Shown here in pieces: positions 35,451 to 46,769 of a stretch of 64,000 nucleotides of DNA. Origin of the DNA: Ailanthus altissimus (lineage: Eukaryota; Streptophyta; Magnoliopsida; Sapindales; Simaroubaceae); contig OX327699.1 of NCBI GenBank assembly GCA_946807835.1, forward strand, positions 7,371,001-7,435,000, read 5' to 3'. Below the pieces are notes generated by a model that did no database searches, was not told the DNA's origin, and was given only the letters and a program-made list of their open reading frames with translations. Numbering within the stretch: the stretch's first letter is position 1; each line of letters starts with the position of its first letter. The position numbers were made by a program, and so were the translations under genes.

Positions 35451-37241
35451 ACAAAAGATAGAAATTGCCTCATAATATTTTTCGCAAGTAAAATAAAAGC
35501 AAGGGTAAAACAAACAATTGACCAAAAACTGTGTCTCACCACTTCTCGCTAGAAAATAACAATGAAGTCTAAAAAATTGTCCAAGCAAAATCATCTTTAT
35601 GTCTAATATGAATAACACTTCGAACATCCAAGGAAAGAGTTATAACAATATCCAAAAATATGACTAAAAAACAATTCGAGTAAGAACAGAAGCTAAAAAG
35701 AAATTAAGATAACTTACCCAGGCAGCATCTTGCCCTAAATCTAAGCATATAATCTCCCACAATCAAAGACAATTAAGCAAGCATACAGAACAAAGACCAA
35801 CATAAGTCATAAGAACACATACTCGCACTAACAAAACCCGAAATACATTAACTCACACAAATAGCATTCTTAAAATAACATACACATATAAGTAAGTCGG
35901 GTTGAACACTACACCGCCACCAACCCAAGTGTGTCATCCCAAACTTCCTTAAGAGCAGCATGATTTATCATCACATTTATACAATCCAAAGAAACCCTAA
36001 CTCAGAAAAAAAAAAATCTATCTAGTAACCACCATTAAAATCACACTATAAGATTAAAGAAAAATATGTATACAAAATAAAACATGTGAAATATGTAATA
36101 AATGCTAACAATAATAACAATAAAAATATATATGTGAAAGAAAAGACGAATAGATTTGGAATGCAGTCACAAGAAGGAAAGTGAGCCGTCCAAGGGTCGT
36201 TGCTCACTCTAGAAAAGACGCCACCGCCGTTTGCCAGAAATGCATCATAGAAACGTCAAGAAGACGACTTGTACTTTTACTGCCTCTTCACCACTATCCC
36301 AGTAAACCGTTGCTCGATGAGAAAAAAGAGAATGCGAAAAAAGCAGAATGATCAAGAGTGAGTAGGAGACGAAGGAAAATGAAGAGACTAGCAAAGAAGG
36401 ACGCTGTAAAAATGGCTATGGCTATGCAAGAGAAACGGGTCAGATAGCAAGAGAAACGGGTCAAAACATAACAGAACTAGGAAGAAGTTTCTATGGCTCA
36501 ACAAACGAAGCAAAAAGGAGAAAAGAATAAAAATCTTCAGTTTGATTTTGAAAGGGATTTGTCTCCCGTTGGGAAACCCTTGACTTTCCCAATGAGAAAT
36601 TTCTGAAAGCCCTTTTGCCATAAACTGTTCTTTTTAAAAGTATTTTAGTTGCAAAGTTAAAAAGAAATTGGGCTGACAGTTGAAGATAGGTCACGGGCCA
36701 ATGAAGAAGCAGAAGGAAGTAGCTGCTTGTAGTCCAAGAAGTCCAAGACCATAAAGACCTGGGCGAAGATCAAGCTGCATAAAAAGTTTTGGGCCATGAC
36801 AAAAGATCAGCTCCTCAAAAATGGGCTAGGCCTCAATAGAAAAATTCATCTAGTAAATTAAATGTAAAATTTCTTTTGTAATATTAAAAATTCTCATACT
36901 AAACTTATTTTACAATTTTTATGAAAAGACTATTTAAAATAGGAGAATAAGTGTATGAGTTAAAAATTAAATTAGCTAATGAGTAATTAATTAAGAACAT
37001 TTTTGTAAAGCTTATTAAGGCTCACAAAGGCACCATTATAATTTCTTCTATTAATAGGTTTTTCCTTCACTATAAAAGGGATCCATTAGTGCCAAATTTA
37101 AAAATATAATTTATTTTATCAAAAATCATTCTCTCTCTAGAAATCCAATTCTCTAATATCTCTCTAAAGAAAATATCAAATCAAACTTAAAATTATGAAT
37201 CAATAAAAACCCATAATCATCTACTTATATTTTAGCATATT
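35451..37241. other. Upstream/intergenic region, no gene called
   Basis: The 5' side of the minus-strand relic. It includes a stretch with moderate GC (36180-36330, AAACGTCAAGAAGACGACTT) and pyrimidine-rich minus-strand text, but no convincing coding sequence. A TATA-like CTATAAAAGGG at 37071-37081 on the plus strand, followed by CTCTCTCTAG, looks like a core promoter or an LTR R region. No gene follows because a transposon starts at 37242. Confidence 0.45.
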
Positions 37242-39930
37242 TAAAGGTGGCAATTGGGTCGAGCGGCCCAAGTACAGCACAGCTCGGCATAGTACTGTAG
37301 CATGCCCAGGTCGCCTAGACACTCTACAATACTGTGTTTGGGTTGTCTACTACACCGTATCATGCCGTGTTTAGACTGCATTTATTGACTCATGGGCTTG
37401 TGCTAGCACAAATTCGTGACGAGCTAAGACTGGCATGAGCCCATGATAAGCTCGAGCCAGAACGAGCCCGTCATGTGCCCAACATGTAAGGTCCGTCAAT
37501 AGTGTCATTATTTCCTATCAATAGTATTACTATTCACAATAAAATTTTATCGTGTCAGACTTGGGCCGCCCATTATACCGTGTCATGCCTGAGTCACATT
37601 TATTGGCTTGTGGGCTCGTGTTGGCATGAACTCGTGACCAACTCGAACTGGCAAGAGCCCGTTACAAGTTCGAGCTAGTACGAGCCCTATCACGTGCCCA
37701 ACATGTAAGACCCGTCAATAGTATCACTATTCTTTATCAATAATGCAACTATTCACCCATGTCACTATTCACAACAAATTTTGTGGTTATAAAATTTTGA
37801 ACCTAAAATCTCATGATTAAAAATTTTATTAACTGAAGGCATCTTACTATTAGACCAACATATATTTACGTATAATATTTAATATAATTAAATTAATAAT
37901 TACTTTTTAAAATATTATTATTATTATTATTAATTATAACTATATTAAATTTTTATTTTTATCATAATTAAAATTACATTCTAATTCTAATTATAATTAG
38001 ATTTACCATTAAAGTACATATTATTAAATTTGTAATTATAATTTATAATTTTAAACAAATTGACAGTACACGTTGAGATATAATTTTATTATGGGCAAAA
38101 ACTAAAATTGAAATAAAATTTTAACAAATGAATCAATTGTATTTATTTACATTATTCGAATCTATACTTAAAAAAATTCAAACATCCTCAAGTTAAATTT
38201 TATAATTCTAAATTCAATTTTAATTTTAATTACGTTAAATGTTATAATTCAAATTAAAATTTCAATTCCAATGACATTAAATGTTATAATTTCAAATTCA
38301 ATTTTAATTTTAATTATATTAAATATTATATTCCAAATCCAATTTCAGTTTCAATTATGTTGAATATTATAATTTTAAAATTAAATTCGATTTCAATTAT
38401 GTTGAATGTTATAATTTCAAATACGTTAAATATTATAATTTTAAATTTAATTTTAATTACATTAAATGTTATCAATTTCAATTTAATTAAATATTATAAT
38501 TCAAATTCCAATGACATTAATTGTTATAATTTAAAATCAAATTTTAATTTCAATTACATTAAATGTTATAATTCAAATTTCAATTTTAATTTCAATTACG
38601 TTAAATATTATAATTCAAATATAATTTTAATTTAAATTACGTTAAATATTATAATTTCAATTTCAATTTCAATTCAATTACATTAAATGTTATAATTCAA
38701 ATTCTAATTTCAATTCCAATTACATTAAATATTATAATTTCAAATCTAATTTTAACTTCAATTATATAAAATGTTATAATTTCAAAATCAATTTCAAATC
38801 CAATTTTAATTTCAAATACGTTAAATATTATAATTCAAATTTTAATTTTAATTTTAATTACGTTAAATGTTATAATTTTAAATTTCAAATTCAATTCAAA
38901 TGACATTAAATGTTATAATTATAAATCTAATTTTAATTTCAATTACATTAAATATTATAAATCAAAATCTAATTTTAATTTCAATTACGTTAATGTTATA
39001 ATTTCAAATACAATTTTAATTTCAATTATGTTAAATGTTATAATTTCAATTCTAATTACATTAAATGTTATAATTTTAAATCTAATTTTAATTTCAATTA
39101 TGTTAAATGTTATAATTCAAAAATCAATTTCATTTTCAATTACGTTAAATACTATAATTTTAAATCTATATTCAATTTCAATTATGTAAAATGTGATAAT
39201 TTCAAATCTAATTTTAATTTTAATTCCGTTAATTGTTATAATTTTGAATCTAATCTTAATTTTATTTACGTTAAATATTATAATTTCAAGTACATTAAAT
39301 ATTATAATTAATTTTAAATTTTAATTCTAATTATGTTAAATGTTATAATTTAAATTTCTATTTTAATTACATTAAATATTATAACTTAAATTCTAATTTT
39401 AATTACAATTATGTTAAATGTTATATTTCAGATTTCAATTCTAATTTCATAATATGTTTATAATATGATTTTTCAATTTCAATTACGTCAAATATTATAA
39501 TTCAAATTTAATTTTATTTCTAATTACGTCAAATGTGTATGAAATAATGTGAATCAATAATAAAAAAAAATATTGTCAAATTAAACAATTGAAAAAAGTA
39601 AATGTATAAAAAAAAATTTTAAAATTATGAATACTGTAGCTACAAAAGAAGACACATGACTCTACCACAATAATAATAATTTTTTAATTTTTACTTTTTA
39701 TTTAAAAATATATTTTTTAAAATAACTTTTTTTAAAAATTATTAAAATATTTTTTATAGCCCGCGAGTCACCTTGTTAGGCCTACGTACCAAGCATGACA
39801 AGGCCTATAATGAGCCGTGTCATGGGCTGTGCCTGAGCTTCATTTTAATTGTTGTGCCGAGCCGGCTCAGGCACGAACAGTTCACATTTATGAACTATGT
39901 TGGCCTAACACAACCCATTTACCATCTCTG
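37242..39930. mobile_element. hAT-superfamily non-autonomous element (2689 bp) carrying an AT minisatellite
   Basis: A perfect 8-bp target duplication AGCATATT (37234-37241 and 39931-39938) encloses imperfect terminal inverted repeats: TAAAGGTGGCAATTGGGT at the left, and CAGAGATGGTAAATGGGT when the right end is reversed. An 8-bp duplication is the hAT hallmark. Subterminal regions (37250-37780 and 39755-39900) are GC-richer, with CGTGTCATGCC, GAGCCCGT and GGGCCGCCC-like words; the left one contains a diverged direct duplication of about 200-230 bp. The core (about 38150-39540) is a minisatellite. There is no transposase. The 92-codon open stretch at 38357-38635 is only a translation of the minisatellite. 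Confidence 0.85.
38190..39540. repeat. AT-rich minisatellite array inside the hAT element
   Basis: Dozens of degenerate units built from ATTACGTTAAATGTTATAAT followed by TTCAAATTCAATTTTAATTT-like sequence. The anchor word (A/G)TTAAAT(A/G)TTATAATT recurs every 40-60 bp. GTTAAAT and ATTAAAT variants alternate, consistent with C/T and G/A changes at a former ACGT. Unit length varies through loss or gain of the TTTTAATTTCAA filler. Confidence 0.85.
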
Positions 39931-39938
39931 AGCATATT

Positions 39939-40240
39939 ACCACGCACTATTAATTACTTATCATAACCTTCTTCGTAACATACACAATTTCTTTGAGTAA
40001 TCAAATAAAATCTTATTCATGAAAAAATAAATCATCTAATAAATTAAACTGATAATTTTGAATTCACTCTTAACCTCAAAACATATAAATGATAATGAAA
40101 GCAAAAACATCACGCTGACTCTCACTGAAATCCTGCACTTGAAAGTAAACATAACTCAAATAGAACCTGAAAATGGTCATCAAACACAAATTCATGAACA
40201 AATTTTTAAACATATATAAAAGTACTGACAAGAGTTTTTT
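39939..40240. other. Short intergenic spacer
   Basis: Between the hAT element's target duplication and the EC1-like pseudogene stop. AT-rich, with nothing recognisable; it probably holds the former 3' UTR of the minus-strand pseudogene. Confidence 0.5.
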
Positions 40241-40670
40241 TTATTGTAAAATTAAAATATCAAAACAAAATCTTCCCAATGGAATTAAAGTCTTCATCTT
40301 AGTAACCCTAGTAGGCCCAACGGACGGTGGTGATTGGACGGCATCGATTTCATGGTCGCAATAGCCTTCTAGTATATCACTTTCTTCAGTCGTAAATCCT
40401 AGCGTATCAATGACATTAGGCCAACATTGTTTGCCAATAATGCTAATGGCTTCACAACAGCTGTGCCCTAAGTAAGTTTCGCCGTTGAGAAAAAAGAGGA
40501 TGATTTCGCCAGTGCATGCTTGAAGCTGAAGCAAAGAACCCCAACAACTAGTTGATTCATCGTCCAGTTTTAACCGAGCAACGAGGCTTGATCTTGGGAC
40601 CAATGGTCTTGCATTGGTCGTTGAAGCTATGGTGAAAAGAGAGGAAAAAGAGCTTTGAATTGTTGGCCAT
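40241..40670 (-). pseudogene. EC1-like (egg-cell-secreted, prolamin-like) gene with frameshifted signal peptide
   Basis: A paralogue of the intact gene at 44338-44775. The ATG at 40668-40670 starts MANNSKLFFLS, like the intact MATTSKFF. The frame then breaks: between this start and the NAR processing site there are 64 nt against 78 in the paralogue, a net loss of about 14 nt that shifts the frame. Downstream, in the shifted frame (open to TAA at 40241-40243), the mature domain is well preserved: LKLDDESTSCWGSLL, ACTGEIILFFLNGETYLG, CCEAI, QCWPNVIDTLGFT, GYCD. All six family cysteines are present. The C-terminal tail after GYCD differs from the paralogue. Either a pseudogene, or a gene using a start or splice I cannot see; pseudogene is more likely. 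Confidence 0.8.
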
Positions 40671-40726
40671 TTTTTTTTGGAGAAATTAAGAAAGAGAGAT
40701 GTGAGGAGTCCGATGGATTGCTAGGG

Positions 40727-40734
40727 CTTATATA
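40727..40734 (-). promoter_or_regulatory. TATA box of the EC1-like pseudogene
   Basis: Minus-strand TATATAAG, about 57-65 bp upstream of the ATG, within CTAGGGCTTATATAGA (plus strand). The same 16-bp context occurs at the intact paralogue (CTAGGGTTTATATAGA), so the core promoter was duplicated with the gene. Confidence 0.65.
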
Positions 40735-40845
40735 GATATAATGAAAATGTAACTGATAAAGTGAACGTTGGGATCCAATGGTCTCAAAAGTTGTTCGTGC
40801 CTCGTTATTAATACTGAGATTATTAGAGGAAGTTGACGAGATCAT

Positions 40846-41253
40846 ATAAATTTCATTTATTAATACGGTAATTTGTCGTCGTAAATGATACGCAGTAACT
40901 ATTTTATGAATTTCATTTATTTTAAAACAAAAAAAGTGTGTTCAACTACAAATCAATAAAATATGTCAAACAAATCTTAGAGTATGATTAATGGGCTGTT
41001 AAGAGTTGACATTACATATATTCTTATTATTGAGTCATGACCTAAATTTTATAGTATAAACCATTGAGCGTTCGTGGAGAAATGGATAGAAATTAGGACA
41101 TATTGAAGGACAAGATTTGCATTAAACCAAGGAGGAAGAAGGACCTCAAAATCCAAAGAGAGAAATTCTTATTTTCGATTGCTTTTTTTTTTCTTTGATG
41201 TTCATACTTTAGTTATTTGTTATTGGCTAAAACCCATGACCCTTAACTTCAGC
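40846..41253. other. Intergenic, upstream of the EC1-like pseudogene
   Basis: AT-rich, no gene. The last 8 bp (ACTTCAGC, 41246-41253) are the left target duplication of the MITE that follows. A T-run lies at 41184-41194. Confidence 0.5.
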
Positions 41254-41713
41254 TAGGGGTGGGCAAAAAACTGAAAAATCGAACCGGACCCGAAAAACCG
41301 AACCGAATTGGTCGGTTCGGTTCGGTTTTTCTCTTGGTCGGTTCGGTTTTCGATTTTTTATTTTAAAAACCGAAAAATTCGGTTCGGTTTTCGGTTCAGA
41401 AGGCCGAACCGAGAACCGAACCGAAAAAACCGAATTTAAAAAAAAATTAAAAATTTTTAAAAAAAATTAAAAAATTAAAAAAAAATTAAAAAAAATTAAA
41501 AAAATTGAAAAACCGAACCGAACAAAAAATAAGCCTAAATTAAATTTATTTTACCCAAACCGAACCGAAAAATCAAAACCCGAACCGAACCGGTTCGGTT
41601 CGGGTTTTGATTTTTCAGTTCGGTTTTCGGTTTTATTTTTCAAAAACCGACCGGCTCGGTTCAGTTTTCGGTTCACACTAAAAACCGAACCGAACCGGAT
41701 TTGTCCACCCCTA
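41254..41713. mobile_element. hAT-like MITE (460 bp) with CGGTT/AACCG palindromic interior
   Basis: A perfect 8-bp target duplication ACTTCAGC (41246-41253, 41714-41721) flanks TAGGGGTGGGCAAA at the left and, reversed, TAGGGGTGGACAAA at the right. The interior is made of TTCGGTTCGGTT and AACCGAACCGAA words in both orientations, so most of the element can fold on itself. It has no coding capacity. TAGGGGTG-ended elements with this interior are common in dicot genomes. Confidence 0.88.
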
Positions 41714-41721
41714 ACTTCAGC

Positions 41722-42511
41722 AATTTAATATTGTATATGCAAATGTGTCAATTAGGATTCTTGATTAATTAGCTAGCTCCTTGTTTGATTTAAATAATGA
41801 TAGTTGACGTGAACAATTATTAGTACAACATCTCATTTGCAAACAGCCAAATAAAATGTATCACAAACAGAAATGTTACAAGCACCATGACAAGGAAAAT
41901 TATAGCCGAAATCTCTTCTATTTGGCGTTAGATTGAAACAATGTGCATCTACCACTCTTTACTAATATCATTTAAATTTTTTTATGTAAATTACCTATAA
42001 AAAATTATAACCAAGATTTTATGTAAATTGCCTAAAGCTCTGTGGACCCAGGCATAAAGTTTCAAACAATGGACAAGTTTGACCAATGTCATGGGTTGTA
42101 CACTTGTAAATGATTTAAAAAATTAATTCATTAAATAATATTATCTATTTATTCATATATATCAAAATTTATTTAATTTTTATTTGATAAGAGACGTGAT
42201 ATTAAATACAAAAATCATACTTTAAATTATAATAGTGAACATTAATTAATTTCCAAATTAGAAATGGGGGATATACACACATAAAAAAATGAGAGGCTCC
42301 TATCATGCACATACGATATCTGTTTGATTTTAAAATAATGTACATAAAGTGAAAAAAACATAATTCCATATTCCATTTCTATATATACAAATAAAATTAT
42401 ATATGTAGAAAGTTGTATTTGATCGAAATCATATGTGCTGACTTGCAGGAGATCATTCGTATCTTTTTCATATCCATCCTACAACGAAGTTAGAAAAAAT
42501 CAATTATTTTT
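41722..42511. other. Intergenic, no gene
   Basis: AT-rich sequence without open frames or repeats that I can identify. It ends at the left terminus of the Mutator-like palindromic element. Confidence 0.5.
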
Positions 42512-43584
42512 AGGGATAAAAACAATTTTGTTCTTCAAATTTGGTTCATTACCTAAATTTGTCATCTTATTTCGAATTATCTAATTTTGTCACTCTCTAT
42601 TAGACAGCTGCTATTAAATTTGACGAAAAAGATTATTTTGATATACAATGATAATTTTGATCTTATTAGAATCCATGTGTTAATTATTGACTGTTTGACC
42701 TTACTTATCATATCCACATGTCAATTAATGATTGATCATGGATAAAAAAGGACACGTGATACACATGGATATGATCAAATTCTAATATTTATTTTTAAAG
42801 AAAGAAATAATTTAAAAATAAAAGAAGTCTTTATAGGCAGCAACCCTCTGTTAACGACAGTTCGTCGCTGGTTATCAACTTCTGATGATAAAAGTAATAA
42901 AAATTTATATTATTAGACTTTAATTTTCATGATATACCCAATGATGGGGATATTTTTGATAAAAAAACAACCAAATACAGTGGAGGATGACGACCATCAT
43001 CGCCATCAATATGTCTAATGATGGTAGAGGTGCGCGTCACTGCAGCATCATTTGATGGTGAACAGTGGTGGCCATTGCCCTCCATCGTGGGACAATGGTG
43101 TTCCTCAAACGGTGGGGTAGTGAAGTGAATTGCTACAATCATTAGACAGATCAACGACCAATTTATCCAATTGTGGTATCAGTGGGCAGCGGTGGCCGCT
43201 ATTTGACAACCACTACCACAACTAATATGTCCAACGGTGGCTACTACCCTCTCACTGTATTTGGCCACCTTATGGTCTTTTGTGGTTAAAAATAATTTTA
43301 TTATTGTTTAGATTATAAAAATAGAGTCTAATAATATAAATTTTGATCATTTTTGTCATCAGTGATGGCGACGACCGAGCAGTTAGCTATGGTGTAGAGG
43401 TTATTTTTTTATTTGTTTATTTAATTAATAAAATATGTATAAATATTTTTTGTTGAGTTATAATTTTACTCTTAATCATTAAATCTAATAACAGTTGTGT
43501 AACAAAAAAAAAAAATTTGAGTAATTCAAAACAAGAGGAACAAAGTAATAGGCCAAATTATCCTTATCTCTTATTTTTATCCTG
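42512..43584. mobile_element. Palindromic Mutator-like (long-TIR) non-autonomous element
   Basis: The left end AGGGATAAAAACAATTTTG pairs with the reversed right end CAGGATAAAAATAAGAGAT, and homology continues inward. TTTGTTCTTCAAATTTGG pairs with TTTGTTCCTCTTGTTTTG, and AGACAGCTGCTATTAAATTT with ACACAACTGTTATTAGATTT. Inner arms (about 42845-42930 against 43316-43408) share AAAATTTATATTATTAGACT. The innermost part pairs CCAAATACAGTGGA (42972) with CTCACTGTATTTGG (43251). The whole 1.07 kb is therefore an imperfect palindrome, as in long-TIR Mutator MITEs. A 9-bp target duplication could not be confirmed. Confidence 0.6.
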
Positions 43585-44337
43585 GTAAAAGAAAAATTGC
43601 TTTCTTCAACTCCTTTCGAATTCATGTCACATTGAGGTAATACGTAAGAAAAAACTATAATTGGAGGAAAAAAAACACTAACTTATAATTATCCTTCACA
43701 AAGATATAACAAAATCTACTTTACGTACAACATTGCCTGGAGTAACTCCGGATATAGCAATAAGGGTATTGCTAGTCGGTTTTGTAATTCACTCTCAATT
43801 GTTTCCCCTCCATTTAATCTTTCTGAATTGACATTTGCTTTAAAATCTATTAGCAGTCAGAGCAACATTCTTTACTTAAATAACAATTTTTCTTTTTCAA
43901 GCCCTCAATTTTAAATGTTGTCCTTCCTATTCGCTGGCAATCATGTTAATTGTATCTGTCTTTAGACACGATTTAAATATCTTTGATCGTATTCTCACAA
44001 AATGCAAAAGTATCTTGATTCTTTGAGTGGTTCAGATAAATGAAAGACTAAAGTTCTCGTTAATAGTAAAGAAAATAAATATGAAGCTTCAAAAGTGAAC
44101 CATACATATAGTGGAATATTGAAAACATAATCTTCATTCGCACATAGTCTTCATTCACACATAATTATTTGCTTAAAAACATAATTGAAAGAGCAAACTC
44201 TTCCAGACAAACTTCAACGGGATGAAATTAACTTAACCCAGATAACACAACTCGCAAACTATAGAGCTCCAACTCACCGACCAAAGGAAACATCGAAAGA
44301 CACTTTATTCCTTCAATTAACAAAAAAGAAATTCCAG
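43585..44337. other. Spacer downstream of the EC1-like gene
   Basis: No gene on either strand. Because the EC1-like gene runs leftward, its 3' UTR and polyadenylation signals should lie in the last few hundred bases here. AATAAA-like motifs on the minus strand (for example TTTATT around 44305) are candidates but not decisive. Confidence 0.5.
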
Positions 44338-44775
44338 TCAAGGAATCAAACTCTTAATTGAATTAATTATAATCCCAGAATTAGGCGCTGGAGAGAAGGG
44401 TGAGGGCAGTGTATGAACGACCTTAACATTATCTTCTTCACGATCACAATAGCCTTCAAGTATATCACCCTCTTCAGCTGTAAACCCTAGCGTGTCAATC
44501 ATATTAGGCCAGCACTGTTTCCCTATTGTACGTATGGCTTCGCAGCATCCATCGCCCAAATACGTCTCTCCATTGAGGAAGAAGAGGATGATTTCTCCGG
44601 TGCATGCTTGAATATGAATCAGAGAATCCCAGCAGTTTGTTGATTCACCGTCTAGTTTTAAGCGGGAAGCAAGGCTTGACCTAGGGTTCGATAATAGCCG
44701 TGCATTGGCCATGGAGCCCATCATTAAAGCAATAAGAAGAGTGATGTTGATGAAGAACTTAGAAGTAGTAGCCAT
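44338..44775 (-). CDS. EC1-like egg-cell-secreted protein (prolamin-like/ECA1 family)
   Basis: A complete intronless 145-codon gene. Residues 1-25 form a signal peptide (hydrophobic ITLLIALMMGSM, probable cleavage after ANA), so the product is secreted. The mature domain has the six-cysteine pattern of the family at C48, C58, C77, C78, C88 and C110, with signatures ACTGEIILFFLNGETYLG, CCEAIRTIGKQCWP and TLGFTAEEGDILEGYC. The tail is Pro/Ser-rich. Arabidopsis EC1 proteins are stored in the egg cell and released when sperm arrive; they help activate sperm for gamete fusion. By homology this gene probably acts there, but a role in another tissue is possible since the ECA1 family is broad. Length and intronless structure fit the EC1 subgroup. 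A frameshifted paralogue lies 4 kb away in the same orientation. Confidence 0.92.
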   Translation of the reverse strand: MATTSKFFINITLLIALMMGSMANARLLSNPRSSLASRLKLDGESTNCWDSLIHIQACTGEIILFFLNGETYLGDGCCEAIRTIGKQCWPNMIDTLGFTAEEGDILEGYCDREEDNVKVVHTLPSPFSPAPNSGIIINSIKSLIP

Positions 44776-44843
44776 TTTGAGATTAATGAGAGCAGAGGAT
44801 GTCTGTGAATTGTGATAGGTTAGATGAAGCTAGCTAGCTAGGG

Positions 44844-44851
44844 TTTATATA
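44844..44851 (-). promoter_or_regulatory. TATA box of the EC1-like gene
   Basis: Minus-strand TATATAAA about 70-78 bp upstream of the ATG, in the plus-strand context GCTAGCTAGGGTTTATATAG. The context is nearly identical to that of the pseudogene copy. The GCTAGCTAGC repeat (44829-44840) lies directly upstream of the TATA box on the minus strand and is self-complementary. Confidence 0.7.
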
Positions 44852-44879
44852 GAGATGGCTGTTATGAACGTTACGTGCA

Positions 44880-46606
44880 TGACAAATTGAAGAGGCTTAG
44901 AAAAGATTGTGGGTTATGGGAAGAAGAACATAAAGAGGCAATCAAGGCATTACAGAGGCTAATTAAGATCCATAATTAATAGTAATTAGAATTAATCAAA
45001 TGTTTAGTTATTCCCATTGCTGGTGATGCTCTAGAATTGATTAGTTTAATCTATCACATTTAACGTAAATATGATGTACGAGAATATGGAAAAGCTTTAG
45101 CTAGTATTGCTTTCAGTGATTCCCTTCAAAAATTTGATTGATATTCATAGTATTATGATATGAGTTTATAATCCGTTTCCAGAAGATATTTTTGACTCTA
45201 ATATATATTGTTGGCAGTACTATACGTTGGATTGTTCATTGATCACGGCACATGAGCTATCAATGATGTACAAGACTTTTTCGTTATGGAACACAAAAAT
45301 TATTTTTAAGTGTGATTTTAGCATTTCGAGTTACAAATTTCTTGTTTTAAATTATAGGTATATTGTACGTCCCATGCACGTTATAAAATCACATTCCTAG
45401 ATCAATATTCCCACCATGTTCATGAACAGAAATTGAGCGAAGAAAATAAACGAATTTGAACTACCAAGCCCCACATCATTATCATGAACTAACACAAGTC
45501 CAAATGGACCAAATTTCACATCCAAATGTTACATGGGATATACCCCTATTTCCCGATTAATTGTGATACTGATGGATAAAAAATGTTCAGCCATTGATTA
45601 GTAGCTCAAACCATACAAACATTCTGAGAAAAATTATGTCAGGTCTAAGCTCTAGGCATCACTGAAGGTCCTGCAAGAATGTGATTTTCTAATTATTTGT
45701 ATATGATTGCAACCTTGACTATGAAATTTTGGTAATATGAGATGTTTTAGGGAGTTGAGAATACTCTTGATGTGTAACCCTATTCAAGCCATGTATATGC
45801 ATAAACATATACATATATTTCTCTACAAATCATAAAAAGTCAACGCATACATAACTTAAATTTAAAAATAAAAATACTATAAATAAAAAATACTCAAAAA
45901 TCCCTCTTAACGTATACGGTGCCAGGTATTAAGTTTCATGTAAATTAAGAAGTGCCAACTCTAACATTTTGGATACATATATTAGCTGTGTAGGTTACAA
46001 ATCCAACTTATCTATTAAATATGCGCCAATATTAAACATCGACACATGCATGCCTAAGAATACAAAATGTTCAAACAAATCTATTTCCTCTCTTCGATTT
46101 GTTATTCCAAAAGGCAGAACTTGATTGTCACTTTATCTAGTTGTACTTGTCTACTTATTATCATGAGAAGAATAATACTACAATATATAATCCAATATCA
46201 ACTCCAAGGCAGTATAAATAGTATATCTCATGCCTCATAGGCAATCATCATTGAAATGATTGTGGTAGCACCTTATCTCAATTTCCACAAAAACACAAAA
46301 AGTTGAAATCTTACAATTAACAATTGACCTTTTCCATAGTTACAGATCGAACCCAGACTTGGGTATCCTAAAAGAAAATGCTTAAACATAATTAAAGTAG
46401 TGTCTTGAAAAAAATAAATTTAAAAGAAAAACACAATAAATTATGCATCTCAAAATTATCACTTGATTTAAATTTGTTTAATCAAATTCCAATTCCAGGT
46501 GCACATGGAGAGAAGAAACTGAATGTGGTCAAATACTGAATTGAGTATGTAATCGAATAAATGGCTATCAATAATATATATTATAAAGAGCAAGACTTTT
46601 GCGTGC
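44880..46606. other. Intergenic between the EC1-like gene and tRNA-Tyr
   Basis: About 1.7 kb without a gene. It should contain the distal EC1 promoter on its left side. No transposon ends or open frames recognised. Confidence 0.5.
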
Positions 46607-46694
46607 CCGACCTTAGCTCAGTTGGTAGAGCGGAGGACTGTAGTGGTTTCCCTTGGCTATCCTTAGGTCGCTGGTTCGAATCCGGCAGGTCGGA
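46607..46694 (+). tRNA. tRNA-Tyr (GUA) with a 15-nt intron
   Basis: The 5' and 3' ends pair as CCGACCT / AGGTCGG with discriminator A at 46694. The D-arm carries TAGCTCAGTTGG (A box) and the T-arm GGTTCGAATCC (B box, 46673-46683). The anticodon GTA is at 46640-46642. One base after it comes a 15-nt intron (46644-46658, TGGTTTCCCTTGGCT), after which ATCCTT completes the anticodon stem. Nuclear plant tRNA-Tyr genes characteristically have a short intron in this position. A T-run (about 46699-46703, then more T) follows, the normal Pol III stop. There is no sign of decay, so the gene is probably functional. Confidence 0.95.
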
Positions 46695-46769
46695 TATCTT
46701 TTTCTGTTTTTTGATCTGAAAATTTTCGGTGATTATAACATCTTAAATCAAATTTTAGAACTAGAACTA

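Noticed and set aside
37071..37081. TATA box CTATAAAAGGG
   Set aside because: It looks good, but no transcript or gene follows before the hAT element at 37242; it may be an LTR promoter remnant.
38357..38635. 92-codon open frame rich in Asn, Ile and Leu
   Set aside because: It is a translation of the AT minisatellite inside the hAT element; low complexity, no protein features.
38150..39540. CRISPR-like array impression
   Set aside because: Units are directly repeated, AT-rich, variable in length and without unique spacers; this is a plant nuclear minisatellite.
42927..43154. 75-codon minus-strand open frame with His/Asp-rich text
   Set aside because: It lies in the palindromic core of the Mutator-like element and is not supported by any motif; captured gene sequence remains possible but unproven.
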